Source: Methylovorus sp. MM2 (GTDB lineage Bacteria > Pseudomonadota > Gammaproteobacteria > Burkholderiales > Methylophilaceae). Taken from it: 64,000 nt of DNA. The DNA is taken from contig NZ_LXUF01000001.1 of NCBI RefSeq assembly GCF_001648895.1, positions 1,161,726-1,225,725 of the forward strand, given 5' to 3'. This document shows, piece after piece, positions 46,372 through 54,543 of this stretch (position 1 is the stretch's first letter; each line of letters begins with the position of its first letter). The notes under the pieces are model-generated. The model was not told the DNA's origin. It was given only the letters and a program-made list of their open reading frames with translations, and made no database searches. The position numbers and the translations under genes are program-made.

Positions 46372-47379
46372 ATGTTAGTTTTGAGAGAAGGTTTTTGGTA
46401 CATAGACCTAACTCACCCAGTAACAAGTAAGCGGGTTCGGAAGTCCACCAAGACGACCGATAAGAAACAGGCCGAAGCTCTACACGCTAAGATTCAAAAC
46501 GATATGTTTATGAGTCAGTGGGAAGGGGATAAGCCTAAAGAGTGTGAACTGACGCTACAGGAGGCTTACGATAAGGCCGTTAAACAACGCTGGAGCAGGA
46601 GCGGTACCCCTGACACAGTGCAGTATAACTTCAACCGACTTGTAAGGTTTCTGGATAGAGCTACGTTGATAAGGGATGTCACCAGCCCTTTGATATGGGA
46701 AGTAATCGGAGAGTTAAGGGATGACAGTTACCCTGATTCCACGATCAATCGAAGTCTAGCCGTACTCAGTACAATCCTAAAGATGGCAAGGGATGATTGG
46801 GAAGTGTTAGGCAAGATACCCAAGGTTCCTAAACTAGACGAAGGTTCGGGAAGGCTCAGGTGGCTCCAAGAAGGGGAAGAAGAGGTAATCACTGATTGGT
46901 TCAGAGCTAAAGGTGACAACGATATGGGCGACCTAATCGAAGTACTGTTAGATACTGGGTGCAGAGTTAGTGAAGTGTTAGAGCTTCGGAACAATGATGT
47001 TCTACTCGATGACCGTATGCTGGTGCTAAGAAAGACCAAGAAAGGGTCATGGGATACACAGCCTTTAACAAATCGTGCATTGCAGATATTCGCAAGACGC
47101 ACTAAAATGTTTGACTTGCCCTTCGGAGGACTAACAAGACACGCAGCAATCCATAGGTTTCACACTATGAAGAAACACTGCGGGTTTGAAAGCGACAAGG
47201 AACTAATCCTACACACGATGAGACACACTACAGCGTCCCGTCTAGTGATGAAGGGTACAGACCTCAAGCGAGTCCAAGAGTTTATGCGTCACGCGGACAT
47301 TAACACTACGTTAAGATATGCGAAACTCTCTACCAAAGAGAAGCTGAAAACAGCCGAAGTATTAGAAATAGTAGTGTGA
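46372..47379 (+). CDS. int: Tyrosine recombinase, phage integrase
   Basis: The 335-aa protein has an N-terminal arm-binding domain (WYIDLTHPVTSKRVRKSTKT), a SAM-like core-binding domain (about 60-155) and the catalytic domain. Arg198 (DTGCRVSEVLELR), Lys near 221-224, His281 and Arg284 (HTMRHT), His307 and nucleophile Tyr316 (TTLRYA) complete the active site. It catalyses integration at the tRNA-Leu 3' end and, with an accessory factor, excision. AGGAGG precedes the ATG. It is 138 bases from attR. No excisionase gene was recognised. Confidence 0.96.
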   Translation: MLVLREGFWYIDLTHPVTSKRVRKSTKTTDKKQAEALHAKIQNDMFMSQWEGDKPKECELTLQEAYDKAVKQRWSRSGTPDTVQYNFNRLVRFLDRATLIRDVTSPLIWEVIGELRDDSYPDSTINRSLAVLSTILKMARDDWEVLGKIPKVPKLDEGSGRLRWLQEGEEEVITDWFRAKGDNDMGDLIEVLLDTGCRVSEVLELRNNDVLLDDRMLVLRKTKKGSWDTQPLTNRALQIFARRTKMFDLPFGGLTRHAAIHRFHTMKKHCGFESDKELILHTMRHTTASRLVMKGTDLKRVQEFMRHADINTTLRYAKLSTKEKLKTAEVLEIVV

Positions 47380-47399
47380 CGTAAGTGTGTCACAAGCAT

Positions 47400-47426
47400 T
47401 GGCAGTGTGGCTAAAACTGGCAGTGT
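47400..47426 (+). repeat. Direct repeats near attR (possible integrase arm sites)
   Basis: TGGCAGTGT occurs at 47400-47408 and 47418-47426, 18 bases apart, between int and attR. A TGTGAC...GTCACA inverted repeat lies just upstream, at the end of int. Such repeats are typical of arm-type or excisionase sites. Confidence 0.4.
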
Positions 47427-47447
47427 AATATAGTGGGTGTTTATACC
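47425..47447 (-). promoter_or_regulatory. Leftward phage-promoter-like site P5
   Basis: On the minus strand the site reads TATAAACACCCACTATATTA, matching P1-P4 through the CCACTRTA core but with TTA instead of GGA at the presumed start. It would transcribe antisense to int. The TATAAT at 47453-47458 just to its right could be a host promoter -10 box on the plus strand. Confidence 0.45.
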
Positions 47448-47517
47448 AAGTTTATAATACAAGTTGTTGAATTAAGACAACTAATAGAGATGGTCATAAA
47501 GGTAAACGGTAGTGTTC

Positions 47518-47577
47518 CACTGGATTTAGGTTCCAGCGCCGCAAGGTGTGAGAGTTCGAGTCTCTCCGTCCCCACCA
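47518..47577 (+). repeat. attR (60-bp tRNA-Leu 3' fragment)
   Basis: Perfect copy of 7184-7243, lacking the 5' 25 bases of the tRNA, so it is a non-functional tRNA remnant. Host sequence resumes after it, 44 bases before the tig ATG. Confidence 0.95.
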
Positions 47578-47621
47578 TTTATTTAATGACATCAAAATTC
47601 ATGATTTAAGGAACTCAGCAC

Positions 47622-48926
47622 ATGGTCGCAACCGTTGAAACCATCAGCAGTCTTGAGCGTCGCATTACAGTCACCGTCCCGTTAAAACCAATCCAAGAAG
47701 AAGTCAGTCAGCGTATTAGCCGTTTATCACGCACGGTGAAACTTTCTGGTTTCCGTCCGGGTAAAGTGCCGCTAAAGCTTGTCGAACAGCAGTTTGGTCC
47801 ACAAGTGCGTGATGAGGTACTTTCAAGCACTGTTGAGCGTACTTTTGGTGAAGCCGTGGAAGAAAATAAGCTACGTGTGGCTGGCTTCCCTGATATCGAA
47901 CATAAGCCATTCTCTGAGACTGCTGAGCAGTTTGAATATACCGCTACTTTTGAAGTATTCCCGGAAGTGCAAATTGGCGATCTGAGCAAAGTGAAGATCG
48001 AACGTCCAGCGCTTGAAGTGGCAGAGGCTGATGTTAAAAGAACGATCGATGTATTGCTGCGTCAGCGTGCTACTTATGAAGCGGTAAAACGCGCTGCCAA
48101 AAAAGGCGATAAAGTGACAGTAGCACTGACTGCTTCTGTTGATGGTCAGGAAGTCGAAAGCACCGGCGAAGAAGGTATTCAGTTGGTGCTTGGTGAAGGT
48201 GGTCGCGTGCCTGAATTTGATGACAGCATCATCGGTAGCAAGGCTGGTAGCGATAAAACCTTTGAAATTACATATCCTGCAGATCACAAGCCGGAACAAT
48301 TAGCGGGTAAAACGGTCTCTTATAACGTAATCATCAAGAATGTCGAGCAAGCTATACTGCCTGAACTGAATGCTGATTTTGCTCGTGGACTTGGTGTTGA
48401 AGATGGCGATGTGGAAAAGATGCAAGCTGAAATCAAGCAAAGCTTGGTTCAGGAAGTAGATAAACGTATTCGTGCAAAGCTTAAAGAGCAAGTATTCCAA
48501 GCGCTGATCGAGAATGTCACTGTTGATTTGCCAAAGGCGATTATCAACGCTGAGATCAACCGTTTGATGGGTGCTACACAAAAAGATTTAGAGCAACGCG
48601 GTGTTGATTTGAGTAATGTAACGCTTGAGCCAAGCATGTTTGAAGATCAAGCTAAACGCCATGCGAGCCTGCGATTGATTCTTTCAGAGGTAGTAGTAAA
48701 GAATGAGTTGCAAGCGAATGCAGATCAAGTGCGTGCGATGGTTAATCAGTTCGCACAAAGTTTTGAGCGACCAGAAGATGTAGTACGTTGGTATTATGAT
48801 GATAGCAAACGTCTGGATGAGCCTGCAGCATTAGCAACTGAAGAGAATGTCGTAAGTTGGGTTTTGGCTGCTGCCAAAGTAGCAGACAAAAAAGTGAAAT
48901 TTGAAGAATTGATGGGAAATTCCTAA
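47622..48926 (+). CDS. tig: Trigger factor
   Basis: The 434-aa protein is the ribosome-bound chaperone. The N-terminal ribosome-binding domain contains the signature GFRPGKVP with its conserved Phe-Arg-Lys. The FKBP-type prolyl isomerase domain follows (AKKGDKVTVALTASVDGQEV, ending near VIIKNVEQAILPELN), then the long helical arm domain. It opens the tig-clpP-clpX block. The prophage ends only 44 bases upstream, so the native promoter region has been displaced. Ribosome site AAGGAAC. The clpP ATG follows the stop without a gap. Confidence 0.97.
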   Translation: MVATVETISSLERRITVTVPLKPIQEEVSQRISRLSRTVKLSGFRPGKVPLKLVEQQFGPQVRDEVLSSTVERTFGEAVEENKLRVAGFPDIEHKPFSETAEQFEYTATFEVFPEVQIGDLSKVKIERPALEVAEADVKRTIDVLLRQRATYEAVKRAAKKGDKVTVALTASVDGQEVESTGEEGIQLVLGEGGRVPEFDDSIIGSKAGSDKTFEITYPADHKPEQLAGKTVSYNVIIKNVEQAILPELNADFARGLGVEDGDVEKMQAEIKQSLVQEVDKRIRAKLKEQVFQALIENVTVDLPKAIINAEINRLMGATQKDLEQRGVDLSNVTLEPSMFEDQAKRHASLRLILSEVVVKNELQANADQVRAMVNQFAQSFERPEDVVRWYYDDSKRLDEPAALATEENVVSWVLAAAKVADKKVKFEELMGNS

Positions 48927-49571
48927 ATGGTCATGCAAAACCGTACTGACTTCCAAAGCCAATGGGAACCGCAAGGTCTCGGCCTTGTTCCGATGGTTAT
49001 CGAACAAAGCGGCAGAGGCGAGCGCGCTTATGATATCTACTCACGTTTATTGCGTGAGCGTATCGTGTTCCTAGTCGGTCCTGTGAATGATATGACAGCT
49101 AATCTTGTCGTAGCGCAATTGCTATTCCTGGAAGCTGAGAATCCAGATAAAGATATCTCGCTCTATATCAACTCACCAGGTGGTTCGGTGACTGCTGGTA
49201 TGGCGATCTATGACACGATGCAGTTCATCAAACCTGATGTCAGCACACTTTGTATCGGTCAGGCAGCCAGCATGGGCGCATTCCTGTTGACTGCTGGTAC
49301 TAAAGGCAAGCGTTTTAGCTTGCCTAACTCACGCATGATGATCCATCAGCCTCTTGGCGGTTTTCAAGGCCAGGCTTCTGATATCGAGATCCATGCGAAA
49401 GAGATTTTATATCTGCGTGAAAAGTTGAATGGCATCATGTCTCATCACACAGGTCAGCCAATAGAGGTTATCGATCGTGATACAGATCGCGATAACTTCA
49501 TGAGCGCTGAGCAATCAGCCACATACGGCTTGATTGATAAGGTGATTGCCAATCGCGCTGATGCCGCATAA
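48927..49571 (+). CDS. clpP: ATP-dependent Clp protease proteolytic subunit
   Basis: 214 aa, with the ClpP catalytic triad in its usual motifs: [14 protein letters not shown] (Ser), MIHQPLGG (His) and a downstream Asp. It forms the double heptameric chamber for ClpX. The ATG follows the tig stop directly; a second in-frame ATG is two codons later. Operon with tig and clpX. Confidence 0.97.
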   Translation: MVMQNRTDFQSQWEPQGLGLVPMVIEQSGRGERAYDIYSRLLRERIVFLVGPVNDMTANLVVAQLLFLEAENPDKDISLYINSPGGSVTAGMAIYDTMQFIKPDVSTLCIGQAASMGAFLLTAGTKGKRFSLPNSRMMIHQPLGGFQGQASDIEIHAKEILYLREKLNGIMSHHTGQPIEVIDRDTDRDNFMSAEQSATYGLIDKVIANRADAA

Positions 49572-49616
49572 GATAGAAGCGTCAAAAAAACCACTCGTAT
49601 TCATTGGGAATATTGC

Positions 49617-50882
49617 ATGAGCGACAAAGAAAGCGAAAAATTACTTTATTGCTCTTTTTGCGGTAAGAGCCAGCATGAAGTAAGAAAGCTAATAGCAGGG
49701 CCATCCGTATTTATCTGTGATGAATGCGTAGACCTATGCAATGACATCATCCGTGAAGAGGTGCAGGGCGAGAGCGGCCTGAAAGCACGTGATGGTGGTC
49801 TTCCCACCCCTAAAGAAATCTGCGACATCCTTGATCAGTATGTGATCGGTCAATCTCAAGCCAAGAAAAATCTGGCGGTCGCAGTCTATAACCATTACAA
49901 ACGTCTTGACCAAAGTGCTAATAAAGACGATGTCGAGATCGCCAAAAGTAACATTCTTATCATCGGGCCGACTGGTTCCGGTAAGACATTGCTCGCACAA
50001 ACCTTAGCGCGTTTGTTGGATGTGCCTTTTGTGATGGCAGATGCAACGACGCTGACAGAAGCAGGTTATGTCGGTGAAGATGTCGAGAACATCATGCAAA
50101 AGTTATTGCAGAAATGTGATTACGACATTGAAAAAGCACAGCGCGGCATTGTGTATATCGATGAAATCGACAAGATTTCACGTAAGTCTGATAACCCATC
50201 TATTACGCGTGATGTATCCGGTGAGGGTGTGCAACAAGCATTACTCAAACTTATTGAAGGTACGATTGCTTCAGTGCCGCCTCAGGGTGGCCGTAAGCAC
50301 CCAAATCAAGAGTTCGTTCAGCTTGATACGAAGAACATACTGTTTATCTGCGGTGGCGCTTTCGATGGCCTAGATACAGTTATTCGTCGTCGCTCTGAAA
50401 AGGGCGGTATCGGTTTTGGTGCAGAAGTTAAAAGTAAGAGTGATGCACGTGCAATCGGTGAAGTCTTGCGAGACGTAGAGCCTGAGGATTTGATCAAGTT
50501 TGGTTTGATTCCAGAATTCGTAGGCCGCTTGCCAGCGATTGCGACTTTGGAGTCTCTGGACGAAGATGCTTTAATGAAGATTCTCGTTGAACCAAAGAAT
50601 GCGCTGACCAAGCAATATGCCAAATTATTCAAAATGGAAGGTGTTGACCTCGAGTTCAGAGAGTCTGCATTGAAGTTGATCTCTCAAAAAGCGCTGGAAA
50701 GAAAAACCGGCGCACGTGGTTTACGTTCGATCATGGAACATTCATTGCTTGAGATTATGTTCGATCTGCCATCGATTCCTAACTTAAGTAAAGTTGTGGT
50801 CGATGATGGTGTGATTCGTGGCGAAACGCCACCGATTATGATCTACTCTGATGAAGGCCGTCTGGCTGAATCAGCAAGCTGA
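49617..50882 (+). CDS. clpX: ATP-dependent Clp protease ATP-binding subunit ClpX
   Basis: 421 aa with an N-terminal zinc-binding domain (CSFCGKSQ and CDECVDLC), Walker [13 protein letters not shown], Walker [11 protein letters not shown], the substrate-gripping loop region and sensor motif [10 protein letters not shown]. It unfolds tagged substrates and feeds ClpP. It is 45 bases after clpP with no terminator between, so it is part of the same transcript. Confidence 0.97.
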   Translation: MSDKESEKLLYCSFCGKSQHEVRKLIAGPSVFICDECVDLCNDIIREEVQGESGLKARDGGLPTPKEICDILDQYVIGQSQAKKNLAVAVYNHYKRLDQSANKDDVEIAKSNILIIGPTGSGKTLLAQTLARLLDVPFVMADATTLTEAGYVGEDVENIMQKLLQKCDYDIEKAQRGIVYIDEIDKISRKSDNPSITRDVSGEGVQQALLKLIEGTIASVPPQGGRKHPNQEFVQLDTKNILFICGGAFDGLDTVIRRRSEKGGIGFGAEVKSKSDARAIGEVLRDVEPEDLIKFGLIPEFVGRLPAIATLESLDEDALMKILVEPKNALTKQYAKLFKMEGVDLEFRESALKLISQKALERKTGARGLRSIMEHSLLEIMFDLPSIPNLSKVVVDDGVIRGETPPIMIYSDEGRLAESAS

Positions 50883-50909
50883 TTTTATTTAAGCTGGTTC
50901 TATCCTAGT

Positions 50910-50978
50910 TTAGTAGTTGAAAGCTTAGTAGTTGAAATAGTGCGCTGGCACTTGAAGCACCAGTGTTTGCCCCCACTT
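50910..50978 (+). promoter_or_regulatory. Candidate heat-shock (sigma-32) promoter of lon, with tandem repeat
   Basis: CTTGAAG (50951-50957), 12 bases, then CCCCCACTT (50970-50978) closely follows the sigma-32 consensus CTTGAAA / CCCCATNT. Just upstream TTAGTAGTTGAAA occurs twice in tandem (50910-50922, 50925-50937). Confidence 0.6.
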
Positions 50979-51034
50979 GAAAAACATACGCGCATGGTAT
51001 GTTGCCATGCGCGGCCAACACTGAAGGTTTTTCC

Positions 51035-53470
51035 ATGACAGAACAGACTTTGCCAGTTTTTTCCGCCGACTCTGGCTTGATGCCACTGCTTCCATTACGT
51101 GATGTAGTGGTCTACCCGCATCTTGTTATCCCGCTATTTGTTGGCCGTGCCAAATCTGTTAAAGCGCTTGAGCTCGCCTCAGAAAATGACAAGCAGATAT
51201 TGCTTGTTGCGCAAAAATTCCCCAATAAAGATGAGCCGGATGCTTCTGACCTCTACGAGGTAGGCACTATCGCTACGGTTCTGCAAATGCTCAAGCTGCC
51301 AGATGGCACCGTAAAGGTGCTTGTTGAGGGTATTGATCGCGCAAAAGTCATTAGGTTTGTTGAAACTGAAGAGTGCTTTGCGGCTCAGGCTGAGCGTATC
51401 GATAATGCAACCGATGATGATAATGAACTACAAGCGCTCATGCGTACTGTTTTTACGCAGTTTGATCAGTACGTCAAACTGAACAAGAAGATTCCCCCCG
51501 AGATTCTTACCTCGCTTGCAACCATCGATAATGCAGGCCGCCTTGCAGACACGATCACTGCACATCTCACATTGAAATTGGAAGAGAAGCAAAGCATTTT
51601 GGAGATGTTTAGTGTCTCTGAACGTCTTGAACATCTATTGAGCTTGCTCGAAGCTGAGATCGATATTCTTCAGGTAGAAAAACGTATCCGTGGCCGTGTT
51701 AAGCGCCAAATGGAAAAAAGTCAGCGCGAGTACTACTTGAATGAACAAGTGAAAGCGATTCAGAAAGAACTTGGCGAGCAGGACGAAAGTGCCGAGATCG
51801 ATGAGCTTGAGAAGAAAATCAAGATGGCGCATATGCCTAAAGATGCGGCTATCAAAGCGAATGCTGAGCTTAAAAAACTTAGGTTAATGTCTCCCATGTC
51901 AGCCGAGGCAAGTGTGGTGCGTAATTACATTGATACGCTCGTTAATCTGCCGTGGAAGAAAAAGACCAAGATCAGTAAGGATCTATTAGTCGCTGAGAAT
52001 ATCCTGGACGAAGATCACTATGGTCTTGATAAGGTAAAAGAACGTATCGTCGAATATCTTGCTGTGCAGCAGCGAGTAGACAAGTTGAAAGCCCCCATCT
52101 TATGTCTAGTTGGCCCTCCTGGCGTGGGTAAGACTTCGCTTGGCCAAAGTATCGCTAAAGCAGTCAACCGTAAGTTCGTGCGTATGGCATTGGGCGGTGT
52201 ACGCGATGAGTCTGAGATTCGCGGGCATCGTCGTACCTACATCGGCTCTATGCCGGGTAAGGTATTGCAAAGCATGACCAAGGTAGCAGTCCGCAACCCA
52301 TTATTCCTGTTGGATGAAGTGGATAAAATGGGGCAGGATTTCCGTGGAGACCCATCCTCAGCCTTGCTTGAGGTGCTTGATCCTGAACAGAACCACACAT
52401 TTGTCGATCACTACGTCGAAGTCGAATATGACTTATCCGATGTGATGTTCGTTGCGACGGCTAACTCATTGAATATTCCAGGCCCGTTATTGGATCGTAT
52501 GGAAGTGATTCGTCTTGCCGGTTATACAGAGGCTGAAAAAGTGAATATCGCGATGCGATATTTATTGCCGAAGCAGCTTAAGACGCATGGCTTGAAAGAA
52601 ACTGAAATCAATGTATCTGAAGCTGCTGTAAGAGATATCGTGCGTTATTTCACTCGCGAGGCGGGTGTACGTAGTCTTGACCGTGAAATCTCAAAAATTG
52701 CGCGTAAGGTCGTCAAAGAACTGCTGACGGCTAAGGCAAAATCAAGCAAAGTGGTGCGTAAAATCACTGTTACGCCAAAGAATCTTGAGAAATATCTTGG
52801 TGTACACAGATTTGATTATGGCGTTGCTGCTAAAGATAATCAGGTCGGACAAGTCACAGGCTTAGCTTGGACAGAAGTGGGCGGCGAATTGCTGACCATT
52901 GAATCGGTACTATTGCCCGGTAAAGGTAAAGTAATCACCACAGGTAAACTCGGTGAGGTCATGCAAGAGTCTATTCAAGCCGCAATGAGCGTGGTACGTA
53001 GCCGTGCGAAATTGTTAGGTATCTCTGAAGACTTTTATGAGAAGAGTGATATCCACATTCACTTGCCTGAAGGCGCAACGCCTAAAGATGGTCCGAGTGC
53101 GGGTATCGCCATCTCTACTGCGTTGGTATCAATCCTGACCAAGATTCCAGTGCGGGCTGATGTTGCCATGACAGGTGAGATCACTTTGCGTGGCGAGGTA
53201 TTACCTATCGGTGGATTAAAGGAGAAGCTTCTGGCGGCACACCGTGGTGGCATTAAGACCGTCTTGATTCCTGATCAGAATGTGAAGGACTTGATCGAGA
53301 TTCCAGATAACATCAAGGATCATCTTGAGATACATCCAGTAAAATGGATCGACGAGGTCTTAGAGTTTGCGCTGGAAAGAATGCCGCATGCCATTGAAAG
53401 TGAAGTGCCGGTGGCGGATGTTGCAGCAGAAGCAAAACCAGCAGATTCTCTGCTTGTCACTAAACATTAA
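51035..53470 (+). CDS. lon: ATP-dependent protease Lon
   Basis: The start at ATG 51035 gives 811 aa, the usual length; a frame extension to 50999 is not needed. Domain order: N-terminal substrate domain ([20 protein letters not shown]), AAA+ module with Walker [13 protein letters not shown] and Walker [11 protein letters not shown], and a C-terminal peptidase with the Ser-Lys dyad in [10 protein letters not shown] and [14 protein letters not shown]. It degrades misfolded and regulatory proteins. The heat-shock-type promoter upstream fits its usual regulation. Confidence 0.97.
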   Translation: MTEQTLPVFSADSGLMPLLPLRDVVVYPHLVIPLFVGRAKSVKALELASENDKQILLVAQKFPNKDEPDASDLYEVGTIATVLQMLKLPDGTVKVLVEGIDRAKVIRFVETEECFAAQAERIDNATDDDNELQALMRTVFTQFDQYVKLNKKIPPEILTSLATIDNAGRLADTITAHLTLKLEEKQSILEMFSVSERLEHLLSLLEAEIDILQVEKRIRGRVKRQMEKSQREYYLNEQVKAIQKELGEQDESAEIDELEKKIKMAHMPKDAAIKANAELKKLRLMSPMSAEASVVRNYIDTLVNLPWKKKTKISKDLLVAENILDEDHYGLDKVKERIVEYLAVQQRVDKLKAPILCLVGPPGVGKTSLGQSIAKAVNRKFVRMALGGVRDESEIRGHRRTYIGSMPGKVLQSMTKVAVRNPLFLLDEVDKMGQDFRGDPSSALLEVLDPEQNHTFVDHYVEVEYDLSDVMFVATANSLNIPGPLLDRMEVIRLAGYTEAEKVNIAMRYLLPKQLKTHGLKETEINVSEAAVRDIVRYFTREAGVRSLDREISKIARKVVKELLTAKAKSSKVVRKITVTPKNLEKYLGVHRFDYGVAAKDNQVGQVTGLAWTEVGGELLTIESVLLPGKGKVITTGKLGEVMQESIQAAMSVVRSRAKLLGISEDFYEKSDIHIHLPEGATPKDGPSAGIAISTALVSILTKIPVRADVAMTGEITLRGEVLPIGGLKEKLLAAHRGGIKTVLIPDQNVKDLIEIPDNIKDHLEIHPVKWIDEVLEFALERMPHAIESEVPVADVAAEAKPADSLLVTKH

Positions 53471-53491
53471 ATAATAATTAGCGGGAAAGGC

Positions 53492-53521
53492 TTGACACGG
53501 CCTTTCACCGCTTGCTATAAA
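53492..53521 (+). promoter_or_regulatory. Sigma-70 promoter of hupB
   Basis: TTGACA (53492-53497), an 18-base spacer and TATAAA (53516-53521) give a near-consensus promoter. The GAAAGGC/GCCTTTC hairpin (53485-53506) overlaps its -35 region and may be the lon transcript end. Confidence 0.75.
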
Positions 53522-53591
53522 GCCAAACACAGGTGCAGTATCCTGTCTTCTTAAACAAATAGTCTTTAATAATGCCCAAAAGGGGATTCAC

Positions 53592-53867
53592 ATGGCAAAT
53601 AAGTCTGAATTGATTGATCAAATCGCAAAAGCTGCTGGAATTTCAAAAGCTGCTGCTGGTCGTGCTTTAGATGCAACTACTGCTGCAATCACCAAGTCTT
53701 TGAAGAAAGGTGAGCTCGTTACTCTGATTGGTTTTGGTACATTTTATGTAGGTAAGCGTGCTGCTCGCAATGGTCGTAATCCACGTACAGGCGCAACTAT
53801 TAAGATCAAGGCTGCAAATTCTCCTAAATTTAGGGCTGGCAAAGCGCTCAAAGATGCTGTAAACTAG
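53592..53867 (+). CDS. hupB: DNA-binding protein HU-beta
   Basis: 91-aa HU-family nucleoid protein with the complete fold: [20 protein letters not shown] at the N-terminus, [20 protein letters not shown] as the DNA-binding arm and [12 protein letters not shown] at the end. It bends and compacts DNA and often helps phage recombination. The tRNA-Val begins 21 bases after the stop with no terminator between, so hupB and the tRNAs may share a transcript. Confidence 0.97.
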   Translation: MANKSELIDQIAKAAGISKAAAGRALDATTAAITKSLKKGELVTLIGFGTFYVGKRAARNGRNPRTGATIKIKAANSPKFRAGKALKDAVN

Positions 53868-53888
53868 CGGTCTTCGTTGGTGATGAAC

Positions 53889-53964
53889 GGGTGCTTAGCT
53901 CAGTTGGTAGAGCGTCGCCCTTACAAGGCGAATGTCGGCGGTTCGACCCCGTCAGCACCCACCA
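53889..53964 (+). tRNA. tRNA-Val (anticodon UAC)
   Basis: GGGTGCT/AGCACCC acceptor, TCGCC/GGCGA anticodon stem with loop CTTACAA (anticodon TAC), GTTCGACCC T-arm and encoded CCA. All stems pair. Confidence 0.97.
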
Positions 53965-54015
53965 AATCATCAACAGAAAGTCGTAGTAGTCTAAGTAGCT
54001 ACCGCGCATAGTTTT

Positions 54016-54092
54016 GGAGTGGTAGTTCAGTTGGTTAGAATACCGGCCTGTCACGCCGGGGGTCGCGGGTTCGAGTCCCGTCCACTCCGCCA
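54016..54092 (+). tRNA. tRNA-Asp (anticodon GUC)
   Basis: GGAGTGG/CCACTCC acceptor with G73-CCA, CCGGC/GCCGG-type anticodon stem with GTC, and GTTCGAGTC T-loop. It follows tRNA-Val by 51 bases. Confidence 0.97.
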
Positions 54093-54100
54093 ATGACGAT

Positions 54101-54151
54101 AAATCCCGTTTTACTAGACTTTTAAATAAGTCATAGGAAACGGGATTTTTT
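54101..54151 (+). terminator. Strong terminator after the tRNA pair
   Basis: AAATCCCGTTT (54101-54111) pairs perfectly with AAACGGGATTT (54138-54148), with an inner GACTT/AAGTC stem and a T-run to 54151. It ends the hupB-tRNA transcript. Confidence 0.9.
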
Positions 54152-54543
54152 CGTTTCTGCTAATGAGGCACTAAAAATAGTGAAGCAATACAATCGAAAA
54201 TGTAAGGCTTTGTCCTACAAATGTATCAGACAAACTCCACTTAGCTAATGTGGTAGAACCCGATATCATGTCTTCACATCATCTCCCCTGATAGATGTGT
54301 GTTATTTTATGCCCGTATCGTTTCCCCGCGATGCGGGCATTTTTTTGCCTACAGAATGTGAAATGTTTAAGCGGTTCTATTATTCATAGTCGATGTTTCA
54401 AATCCTGCTGTACAAGACCTGTTATATCAGCCTGTCATGACCTATCTGAGTATGGTATATTGACCGACTAATTTTATTGGCTGGGCAAGCGCTTTGTCGC
54501 ATTTTCAGCTGTTTTTTGGCATCGAATTCAGAAGGTGTACGTT
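54152..54543 (+). other. Intergenic region with orphan terminator (possible small RNA) and ppiD promoter
   Basis: No gene is seen. A strong terminator (ATGCCCG/CGGGCAT, 54309-54340, then seven T) has no reading frame in front of it. The 150 bases before it hold two perfect small stems (CACTA/TAGTG near 54170 and CACATC/GATGTG near 54277-54299), which would fit a small RNA. A candidate ppiD promoter is CTGTCA (54432-54437), 18 bases, TATATT (54456-54461). Confidence 0.45.

Larger units (their letters stand above)
7184..47577 (+). mobile_element. Integrated temperate T7-like prophage
   Basis: The element is bounded by a perfect 60-bp direct repeat of the tRNA-Leu 3' part, so one unit is 40,334 bp. 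It encodes a single-subunit RNA polymerase, a T7-type replisome, a complete set of T7-like head, connector, tail and core proteins, fibre, holin, both terminase subunits and a tyrosine integrase next to attR. I saw no frameshift or truncation in a core gene, so it is probably inducible. Gene order from the polymerase to the large terminase follows T7. The early genes, regulator and integrase come after the terminase because integration opened the circular genome between int and the polymerase gene. Confidence 0.95.

Noticed and set aside
47708-48637. Leftward frames inside tig
   Set aside because: Shadows of the tig coding sequence.
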